From positions 1 to 14,043 of the forward strand of contig JBDZVX010000065.1 of NCBI GenBank assembly GCA_040255925.1: a stretch of 14,043 nt of DNA, given 5' to 3'. Both the position numbers and the translations under genes were made by a program. The notes under the pieces were generated by a model, which saw only the letters and a program-made list of their open reading frames with translations, was not told the DNA's origin and did no database searches. Shown piece after piece: positions 1-5,447 of this stretch; the stretch's first letter is position 1; the number at the start of each line of letters is the position of its first letter. This DNA comes from Nitrolancea sp040255925. GTDB lineage: Bacteria > Chloroflexota > Chloroflexia > Thermomicrobiales > Thermomicrobiaceae.

Positions 1-91
1 CCCCTAGCGCACCGTACTACCTATTCAGTTAGGCACATTCTAACACGGACCGGTTGAGACTCGTGCCCCCGCGCTCCCGATCACGTGATTC

Positions 92-421
92 TTATCCGAT
101 CCAGTTCTCTCCGCGTTCATCGACTGAGGGAACATAGCCGGGAGGCTTCTCGGTCCATTGCTCCTGTGTCTGAATCTCGTCCCGGCTCGCCTCTACAACG
201 ATGCGTTCTTTATCGACATCGCTGACCGCGAACAACGGTACCCAGAGATCGCGGTCAGCGGTCTTGACGCGGAACGTTGTCGCTTCAACGTTTTCCATCG
301 GGCTCCAGACCAAGTCGATCTTGCCGATCCTCTGGTTGTCGGAGCTACAGACCTCGCGGCCCTCAAGTTTATGGAGATCTTCCTCGGTCATTCCTTTGGC
401 TTCCCAGTCGTGCCATTGCAT
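92..421 (-). CDS. PRC-barrel domain protein, 109 aa
   Basis: Small soluble protein with a PRC-barrel-like core at about residues 18-85: LEGREV, then IGKIDLVW, VPLFAV, and alternating beta-strand segments to about VVEASRDEI. PRC-barrels occur in the RNA-processing factor RimM, in photosynthetic reaction-centre subunit H, and in many stand-alone proteins of unknown role. The last 20 residues are Pro/Gly-rich and probably extended. There is no signal peptide or membrane segment, so it is probably cytoplasmic. The ATG at 421 is preceded on the minus strand by a good Shine-Dalgarno (GAAGAGGAG); a second in-frame Met at residue 11 is a weaker alternative. It is divergent from the 592 gene, with about 170 bp between them. 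The fold assignment is fairly safe, but the biological role is unknown. Confidence 0.8.
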   Translation of the reverse strand: MQWHDWEAKGMTEEDLHKLEGREVCSSDNQRIGKIDLVWSPMENVEATTFRVKTADRDLWVPLFAVSDVDKERIVVEASRDEIQTQEQWTEKPPGYVPSVDERGENWIG

Positions 422-433
422 GAGAGACTCCTC

Positions 434-448
434 TTCGGCAGAACCGAA
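434..448 (-). promoter_or_regulatory. Small hairpin touching the PRC-barrel gene SD
   Basis: TTCGG and CCGAA form a 5-bp stem with a 5-nt loop in the 5' leader of the minus-strand PRC-barrel gene. Its 3' arm shares three bases with the Shine-Dalgarno (about 428-436). It could modestly affect ribosome access. It is short and may be chance. Confidence 0.25.
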
Positions 449-591
449 ATATTCACTAACAGTTCGTACAGCACGAAGGGTGCCAGCCGGTTATCGACTG
501 AACGGCCGAAAAGCAATAGCGTTGGGGAATAGAAGTCCGCGGACGCACCTTGGAAGTATCGTGAAGATATCGCGGTGTTCGGAGGGACATG

Positions 592-1080
592 ATGACGGTG
601 TTTGACCTGAACGAATATGCCGGCAACTCGAACGTAAGGCCGATTCCGAGGAGGTGCGTCAAGTCGATCAAGCATTTGGACCCGCGCCATCAAGGTGACG
701 CGACTGGTGAAGATGACGGCTACGTTGGGATGGTGGTGTCGAGTGACGACAAGACCTTGCTAAACGACATCATCATGAAAGAGGCGCAGGCACATCCTGA
801 TCACTGGATCAAGTTTAGCCTGGTAACGAGCCCGACAAGCAAAAATTGCGGTCATGGATCTCCGATTATCAATCCACGGATGAGTGTACAGCGATTCGCG
901 GCCTACGTACAAGAGGCGACGGACCAATCGGCGGTGACCAGCCGGCCGGACCTGCACGCTGTATTGAGGGCGCTCGGTGAAAAGCAGGGGTTTAAACCGA
1001 AGAACGTTGAAGTTGAATATATGGCCATCTACGAGAATCTCTATGGGAAACTGACGTTCTTGGACCTGAGTCGGGAGTAA
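592..1080 (+). CDS. Hypothetical protein, 162 aa, AT-richer than neighbours
   Basis: I do not recognise this protein. Two ATGs lie back to back at 589 and 592. The Shine-Dalgarno GGAGGG at 581-586 is only 2 nt from the first but 5 nt from the second, so 592 is chosen. It has no signal peptide or membrane helix and is predicted soluble. The first half is polar and Asp/Lys/His-rich; a Ser/Pro/Gly-rich loop (TSPTSKNCGHGSP, around residues 82-94) sits mid-protein; the last 70 residues look helical, ending in an aromatic segment (YMAIYENLYGKLTFLDL). Codon use is less GC-biased than in the surrounding genes, which hints at different ancestry. It is divergent from the PRC-barrel gene, and the next downstream gene is a tRNA with its own promoter, so it is probably monocistronic. 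Confidence 0.65.
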   Translation: MTVFDLNEYAGNSNVRPIPRRCVKSIKHLDPRHQGDATGEDDGYVGMVVSSDDKTLLNDIIMKEAQAHPDHWIKFSLVTSPTSKNCGHGSPIINPRMSVQRFAAYVQEATDQSAVTSRPDLHAVLRALGEKQGFKPKNVEVEYMAIYENLYGKLTFLDLSRE

Positions 1081-1098
1081 ACCGTCCGTCTCAAGGCG

Positions 1099-1120
1099 GG
1101 TCACCGTCGCGCATGTGACC
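1099..1120 (+). other. Inverted repeat after the 162-aa gene
   Basis: GGTCAC and GTGACC (6 bp each) flank a 10-nt loop, 18 bp after the stop codon at 1080. There is no T-tract, so it is not a convincing intrinsic terminator. A perfect 12-bp palindrome, GGCGGATCCGCC (1143-1154), lies a little further on, between this repeat and the tRNA promoter. Confidence 0.3.
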
Positions 1121-1182
1121 GATCGGCGACCGCGTACCCAGCGGCGGATCCGCCTCGGAAAGGGCGACAATCCCGCCATTGA

Positions 1183-1212
1183 TTGACAGGCTGTCAGGCG
1201 AACGCATATACT
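1183..1212 (+). promoter_or_regulatory. Promoter of tRNA-Ala(CGC)
   Basis: A consensus -35 TTGACA (1183-1188) and a near-consensus -10 TATACT (1207-1212) are separated by 18 bp, placing transcription start near 1219, about 55 nt upstream of the mature tRNA. The hyphenated inverted repeat TGACAG-G-CTGTCA (1184-1196) overlaps the -35 hexamer and could be a repressor site. The promoter call is strong; the operator is speculative. Confidence 0.75.
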
Positions 1213-1274
1213 TTATCGTAGCGGCCATCCACCGGCCGTTATTCCGGAGTCAGGCATTTCCTACGGACTGCCGT

Positions 1275-1347
<73 letters not shown>

Positions 1348-1407
1348 CCCACGGTTTGCCCAACATGCCGCGTGCCAGGGACTGAAATAAGCTAAGATCC
1401 GGGATCA

Positions 1408-1423
1408 CGACCCGCGAGGGTCG
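1408..1423 (+). other. GNRA-capped hairpin downstream of tRNA-Ala
   Basis: CGACCC and GGGTCG form a 6-bp stem closed by GCGA, a GNRA-type tetraloop, 60 nt after the tRNA. No U-tract follows. It could be part of the tRNA precursor 3' trailer or the leader of the 1512 gene, or chance in GC-rich DNA. Confidence 0.3.
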
Positions 1424-1511
1424 CCCGATATCGCTCGCAATGGCGCACGACCCGCCATCGCCGGGCAGCCTCAGTGATCCTCGACATTGACCGTGGGAAG
1501 GAAAAAGGCGT

Positions 1512-1784
1512 ATGACGAACCCGAGCTATCAACTGATAGGAAGGCGGGGCGACCGCCCCCAGCGCCTCTTGTTCCGCGATTCCGAAGGGCGCCATTTCCT
1601 CCGGGCAGATTGCGGCGCCCGGCTGGTGCGGATATCGCGGCGTGACGCCAAGGCGATTATGCGGCAGTACCACTACCGCACGGTTCTCGATAGCGCCTGG
1701 CGCAGCGAGGCGGAAGTCTACGAACTCGGCTGCGTCGTCCCGTTCGAGCCGGTGCCTGACTTCCTCATGGAGCAGCCCGATTAA
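1512..1784 (+). CDS. Hypothetical protein, 90 aa
   Basis: I do not recognise the family. It is a small, Arg-rich soluble protein with no signal peptide or membrane segment. The N-terminal half has a beta-like pattern (YQLIGRRG, QRLLFRDSEGRHFLR, ARLVRISRRD), and the C-terminal part has a Tyr/His cluster (QYHYRT) and an acidic tail. The start is supported by a purine-rich Shine-Dalgarno (GGGAAGG, 1495-1501) about 10 nt upstream. The third codon position is strongly GC-rich, as expected for a real gene here. A longer open frame exists on the opposite strand, but it lacks comparable support. The gene sits alone between a tRNA and the DUF4015 operon and is followed by a terminator-like hairpin. 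Confidence 0.65.
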   Translation: MTNPSYQLIGRRGDRPQRLLFRDSEGRHFLRADCGARLVRISRRDAKAIMRQYHYRTVLDSAWRSEAEVYELGCVVPFEPVPDFLMEQPD

Positions 1785-1805
1785 CCATCTCGCGTAGTAT
1801 TTGTC

Positions 1806-1841
1806 CAGCCGCTCCCGGTCCCAGCAGAGACGGAGCGGCTG
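1806..1841 (+). terminator. Terminator-like hairpin after the 90-aa gene
   Basis: CAGCCGCTCC (1806-1815) pairs perfectly with GGAGCGGCTG (1832-1841), giving a 10-bp GC-rich stem with a 16-nt loop that could add a GTC/GAC pairing. It begins 21 nt after the stop codon. Only a weak pyrimidine stretch (CATCCTTTCCC) follows, so termination may be inefficient or bidirectional. Confidence 0.55.
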
Positions 1842-1947
1842 CGTCATCCTTTCCCGGCTAGCTGAACTGCATCTTCCCGCCACCTAATTATCCACGCACC
1901 AACTTTGTCTCGCACGAAATGCTTTCAACATCCTAGCAAAGCGAATA

Positions 1948-1956
1948 TGGCATACT
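1948..1956 (+). promoter_or_regulatory. Possible extended -10 promoter for the DUF4015 operon
   Basis: TGG-CATACT resembles an extended -10 element, about 65 nt upstream of the chosen start at 2020. No good -35 is found at 16-18 bp. The TGN-hexamer arrangement also occurs in the hsp20 promoter and in the promoter of the second tRNA-Ala. Tentative. Confidence 0.3.
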
Positions 1957-2019
1957 GCACGCCACTTGCCCGGCAGCGCCGGACCAGCGTCGGAATGGGC
2001 TACGTCGTGGAGGGATTGG

Positions 2020-3789
2020 ATGCTCGGAGGAGACCAGTCATGGGGGACTCCAGGACGAAGATGGGATTTCATCGGCTGGCGGTATAGCCTCCTCCTCGTC
2101 GTCGGGCTGCTCGGTGTCGCCGGAACCACCGCCTACACGTCCTCGCCGAGAGGCCGTCTCCAAGGTGTCGTGCTGGATGCCTATTCCGGCAAACCAGTGG
2201 ACGGCGTGACGATCTCGGTCGACACCCGGCGTGCCATGAGCAACGCGAATGGGAAATTCCGCATTGACCCCGGGGTATCCTCCAGTATCACTATTGAAAA
2301 GACCGAATACGATTCTGTCCAGGCCTCGATTTCACCTAATCAGCAGACGATCGAAATTCAGCTTCGTCCGAACACCGTTCGTGGCAAGATCGTCGCGCGC
2401 GATACCCGCAAGCCACTGGCCGGGGTCACGGTCAAGGCCAAGACCGCCGGGGAGACGCCAGCATCAACGAAGACCGATAAGCACGGCGCGTTCGTGCTCG
2501 CACCGGTTCCCAAGGGAGCATCGCTGGTTATCAGCCATAGCGGCTACGCGACGAAGACGATCACGCCCGGTGAGCAAACCGGGCTCGATTTTTCGCTGCG
2601 TTCCGATGTCATTACCGGCGTCGTGACGGATAAGCAAGGGAAGCCGGTCTCCGGCGCAACGATCGCGGCCGGGGAGGCCCATGCCACGAGCGCTCTCGAC
2701 GGGACCTACCGGCTTACCGGGATTCCCAATACCGGGAGCGTCGCCATCAAGTCCCCCGGCTACCGGGCGTCGCTCACCCCGATCGCGGACAACACACGCG
2801 TCGATGCCAAGCTCGAACACTTCAACGCCAGAGCCATCTACGTGACCGCAGCAACGGCCGGAAGGCCGGATCTGCTCAATCCGTTGATCGACCTCATCGA
2901 CCGCACCGAACTCAACGCTATCGTGGTGGACCTCAAGGACAGCACCGGGGGTGTCTTTTACGATACGAAGGTCCAACTGGCGCATGACATCGGTGCCGTT
3001 CATCCGGCGTTCGAGGTGAAGCCGCTCCTCGACCTATTGCATCAGCACAAGATCTATGTAATCGCGCGGATCGTGGTGTTCGAAGACCCGGTGCTCGCCG
3101 AGGCGCGGCCAGAGTGGGCGATCCACGATTCCGCGACCGGCGATCTCTGGCGCACCTGGAATGGCCTGGCCTGGGTTAACGCTCATCGGCCAGAGATCTG
3201 GGATTACGACATCGCGCTCGCTCGCGAGGTGGCCAGCCTTGGCTTCGACGAGATTCAGTTGGACTACATCCGCTTTCCTTCGGACGGCCCGCTCAATCGC
3301 GCGGAGTACGGCCTTCCTCATGACGATCAAACCCGCCCAGGAGCCATCCGTGAGTTTCTCACCAGAGCCTACGACGCGCTCCAGCCGACCGGCGCCTACC
3401 TCAGCGGCGACGTGTTCGGTCTGGCGATGTGGGAAACCGGGGATAGCGGCATCGGCCAGCATTTGGAGGACGTGATCGGCGCGGTCGATTTCGTCTGCCC
3501 TATGGTCTACCCATCACACTTTTCGGCCGGGTCCCTAGGATTCGATATCCCAAACAATCACCCGTACGAGGTCATCCTGACGAGCATACAAGAGGGTGCA
3601 AAACGCGTCCCGCACGATACCGCCAAAATCCGCCCCTGGCTCCAGGACTTCACGCTCGGAGACGGCATCGCGTACGGCGATACCGAGGTCCAGAAACAGA
3701 TCCAAGCCTCCGACGATGCCGGCACCAGCGGTTGGATGCTGTGGAATGCCGCGAATGTCTACCATAATGGCGCGTTGAGGCCGCAATGA
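2020..3789 (+). CDS. Membrane-anchored putative glycoside hydrolase (DUF4015) with three CarboxypepD-reg-like domains
   Basis: Protein of 589 aa. A short cytoplasmic N-terminus is followed by a membrane segment at about residues 22-40 (signal anchor), with the rest outside the cytoplasm. Three tandem carboxypeptidase-regulatory-like beta-sandwiches follow (about 46-117, 119-194, 197-266), each with the G-x-V/I-x-D-x-x-x-x-K/P-x-x-G-x-T/V signature. Residues 270-589 match the DUF4015/COG1306 putative glycoside hydrolase TIM-barrel: NAIVVDLKD (D304), EIQLDYIRFP (D415), SGDVFG (D464), CPMVYPSH and a Trp-rich C-terminus. Its substrate is unknown. The ATG at 2020 is preferred over one at 1966 because GGAGGG (2009-2014) lies 5 nt upstream and the longer N-terminus adds nothing recognisable. 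Its TGA overlaps the next start (ATGA), implying translational coupling to the UbiA gene. Confidence 0.85.
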   Translation: MLGGDQSWGTPGRRWDFIGWRYSLLLVVGLLGVAGTTAYTSSPRGRLQGVVLDAYSGKPVDGVTISVDTRRAMSNANGKFRIDPGVSSSITIEKTEYDSVQASISPNQQTIEIQLRPNTVRGKIVARDTRKPLAGVTVKAKTAGETPASTKTDKHGAFVLAPVPKGASLVISHSGYATKTITPGEQTGLDFSLRSDVITGVVTDKQGKPVSGATIAAGEAHATSALDGTYRLTGIPNTGSVAIKSPGYRASLTPIADNTRVDAKLEHFNARAIYVTAATAGRPDLLNPLIDLIDRTELNAIVVDLKDSTGGVFYDTKVQLAHDIGAVHPAFEVKPLLDLLHQHKIYVIARIVVFEDPVLAEARPEWAIHDSATGDLWRTWNGLAWVNAHRPEIWDYDIALAREVASLGFDEIQLDYIRFPSDGPLNRAEYGLPHDDQTRPGAIREFLTRAYDALQPTGAYLSGDVFGLAMWETGDSGIGQHLEDVIGAVDFVCPMVYPSHFSAGSLGFDIPNNHPYEVILTSIQEGAKRVPHDTAKIRPWLQDFTLGDGIAYGDTEVQKQIQASDDAGTSGWMLWNAANVYHNGALRPQ

Positions 3790-4760
3790 GATCCCGCGAA
3801 GAGCCACACCAGCAGCGCAGGTCGGCCGGATCGCCGTTCGGCTCGAACTCACCCCTTCCGGCAAGGGTGACCTGGAGTGGTATCCAGGGGGTTGCACCGC
3901 TGATCCAGGCGATGCGCCCGAAGCAATGGACCAAAAACATGGTCGTCTTCGCTGCCCTGGTGTTCAATGGCCAATTACTTTCACTTTCCGCGCTCCCAGT
4001 GGTACTCGCGACGTTGATCCTCTTTTCGATGACCAGTAGTACCGTCTATCTCTTCAATGACCTGCGCGACATCGATGCCGATCGTCACCACCCGCTCAAA
4101 CGTAACCGGCCAATCGCATCGGGGCGTGTCAGTACACAGACCGCCTGGCTCGCGATCTCCGGTCTCCTGCTCCTGGTCTTTCCATCGGCACTCGCACTGC
4201 GCCCACGGCTGGCGGCTGTGTTGGCGGTCTACATACTCACGATGCTGGCCTACACCTACGTGCTCAAACACTGGGTGGTGATCGATGTCTTCGTGATCGC
4301 GGCCGGATTCGTCCTGAGAGCGATTGCCGGAGCAGTGGTGATCGACGTTCCGATCTCACCCTGGCTCTACGTCTGCACCATCCTGCTCTCCCTCTTTATC
4401 GGATTTGCCAAACGGCGGCACGAGCTGGTCCTACTCGACAATAACGCCGCCGCCCATCGCAAAAATCTGGATCAATACTCGGCGGCGTTGCTCGACACCT
4501 TGATCGCGGTCGTCGCCGGGGCCACCATCATGGCCTACTCGCTCTACACCTTTTCGGCGCCGAATCTCCCGAAAAACCACGCGATGATGGCTACCATCCC
4601 GTTTGTCCTCTACGGCATCTTCCGGTATCTCTATCTGGTCCATCGCAAGAACGGTGGCGGGGCCCCGGAACAAGTCTTGCTTGATGATCTTCCTCTGCTA
4701 GGCTGTATCGTCCTCTGGGTCCTGGTCGCCACGATCGTCTTGTATTCCAGCCAGGGTTGA
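3786..4760 (+). CDS. UbiA-family prenyltransferase, decaprenyl-phosphate phosphoribosyltransferase-like
   Basis: Integral membrane protein of 324 aa with about eight or nine hydrophobic helices. The UbiA aspartate motif is NDLRDIDAD (N91, D92, D95, D99), with PLKRNRPIASG just after it. The second conserved block, YTYVLKHWVVIDVFVIAAGFVLRAIAGA-like (from residue 156), resembles the mycobacterial decaprenyl-phosphate phosphoribosyltransferase family (Rv3806c type) more than quinone or heme prenyltransferases. That family moves phosphoribose from PRPP to a polyprenyl phosphate, giving a lipid-linked pentose donor for envelope glycans. About 38 residues precede the conserved QAMRPKQWTKN start, and this tail is Arg/Ser-rich. 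The start overlaps the DUF4015 gene stop by 4 bp. The family is sure; the exact substrate is inferred. Confidence 0.88.
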   Translation: MRSREEPHQQRRSAGSPFGSNSPLPARVTWSGIQGVAPLIQAMRPKQWTKNMVVFAALVFNGQLLSLSALPVVLATLILFSMTSSTVYLFNDLRDIDADRHHPLKRNRPIASGRVSTQTAWLAISGLLLLVFPSALALRPRLAAVLAVYILTMLAYTYVLKHWVVIDVFVIAAGFVLRAIAGAVVIDVPISPWLYVCTILLSLFIGFAKRRHELVLLDNNAAAHRKNLDQYSAALLDTLIAVVAGATIMAYSLYTFSAPNLPKNHAMMATIPFVLYGIFRYLYLVHRKNGGGAPEQVLLDDLPLLGCIVLWVLVATIVLYSSQG

Positions 4761-4781
4761 CACGAACCGGATCATGTTAGT

Positions 4782-4809
4782 TGAAAATAATGTTGCAACA
4801 TAGCTTTCA
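4782..4809. promoter_or_regulatory. 28-bp dyad, candidate operator of hsp20-lon
   Basis: A perfect 12-bp palindrome, ATGTTGCAACAT (4790-4801), is flanked symmetrically by TGAAA (4782-4786) and TTTCA (4805-4809), giving TGAAA-N3-palindrome-N3-TTTCA with 22 of 28 positions symmetric. It covers the -35 region of the hsp20 promoter, a classic repressor position. It is not CIRCE (TTAGCACTC-N9-GAGTGCTAA) and not the HspR HAIR motif. Confidence 0.55.
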
Positions 4810-4822
4810 CCCGTGGTATACT
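4793..4822 (+). promoter_or_regulatory. Promoter of the hsp20-lon operon
   Basis: The -10 TATACT (4817-4822) is preceded by TGG, making an extended -10. A partial -35 TTGCAA (4793-4798) lies 18 bp upstream and is embedded in the dyad. The predicted start is near 4829, leaving a leader of about 150 nt before the hsp20 ATG. The leader holds a 7-bp stem (TCCGGTC 4856-4862 / GACCGGA 4888-4894) around a nested small hairpin. Confidence 0.6.
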
Positions 4823-4977
4823 GTTGGCTGTCTTGAGGCTCTGATCGGGAAATGCTCCGGTCCCACCTGTTGTTAACACCGACGGGAGACCGGACTTCCC
4901 ACATAATGGGCTTGGCTGATCCGCTCATTGTGGTACAAATGACGATCACCGGGCTCACACGGAGGAAGAGAACGCAC

Positions 4978-5433
4978 ATGTTGATCAGGCGAAGGCAGGG
5001 AAGCCGCGAGGCGGAACTCATCCAGCAAGACATGGTAGACATTTTCCGCTCACTGGTCATCGGCGTTCGGCCGGTATCCCGCTCCCGCGCGGGAGCGTGG
5101 CGGCCACCGGTTGAGGTCTACGAGAGCGAGCGTGAGCTCGTCGTTACTATCGAACTCGCGGGAGTCCGGGAAGAGGATGTCTCGGTTGTGGTTGACGAAA
5201 AAGTCCTCCATGTAACCGGAGTACGCAACCACGTCTGCGACGACCAGCGGCGCATCTATCATGAAATGGGCATCGCCTATGGACCGTTCGAGGCGGCCGT
5301 ATTCCTTCCCTTCCCAATCGAGCTCGACGATGTTGAGGCAATCTACGAGCATGGATTCCTCCGTGTAACACTGCCTCGCGCGCAAGCAACGCGCCTCATC
5401 CCGCATGGGACAGGCGAATCCGCGCAGGAGTAG
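4978..5433 (+). CDS. hsp20: Hsp20 / alpha-crystallin small heat-shock protein
   Basis: ATP-independent holdase chaperone of 151 aa that binds unfolding proteins and hands them to refolding or proteolytic machines. The alpha-crystallin domain spans about residues 42-136: WRPPVEVYESERELVVTIELAGVREEDV at the start, then VLHVTG, and the signature AIYEHGFLRVTLP near its end. The N-terminal arm is short and Arg-rich. The usual C-terminal I/V-x-I/V oligomerisation motif is not clearly present (RLIPHG is the nearest), which may alter assembly. The frame stays open upstream to an ATG at 4852, but the start at 4978 has a purine-rich Shine-Dalgarno (GGAGGAAGAG, 4961-4970) and matches family length. It is the first gene of an operon with lon, 14 nt downstream. 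Confidence 0.9.
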   Translation: MLIRRRQGSREAELIQQDMVDIFRSLVIGVRPVSRSRAGAWRPPVEVYESERELVVTIELAGVREEDVSVVVDEKVLHVTGVRNHVCDDQRRIYHEMGIAYGPFEAAVFLPFPIELDDVEAIYEHGFLRVTLPRAQATRLIPHGTGESAQE

Positions 5434-5447
5434 GAGAGAGTATCGAC

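Noticed and set aside
28..44. GTTAG/CTAAC hairpin near the left edge as terminator of the PRC-barrel gene
   Set aside because: The stem is only 5 bp, AT-containing, with no T-run in the reading direction of the gene. The nearby ATCACGTGAT palindrome (80-89) is also too short to interpret.
771..780. CVCPVSC-like cysteine pair in the kinase GAF2 (residues 771-775) as a metal or chromophore site
   Set aside because: These coordinates are protein residues. The segment lines up with a common block of this GAF type where the second Cys is usually another residue, and no other metal ligands are evident.
1392..1883. 163-aa open frame on the minus strand
   Set aside because: It is antisense to the 90-aa gene, which has a ribosome site and better codon bias. 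The minus frame also spans the terminator-like hairpin and looks like a mirror of coding sequence.
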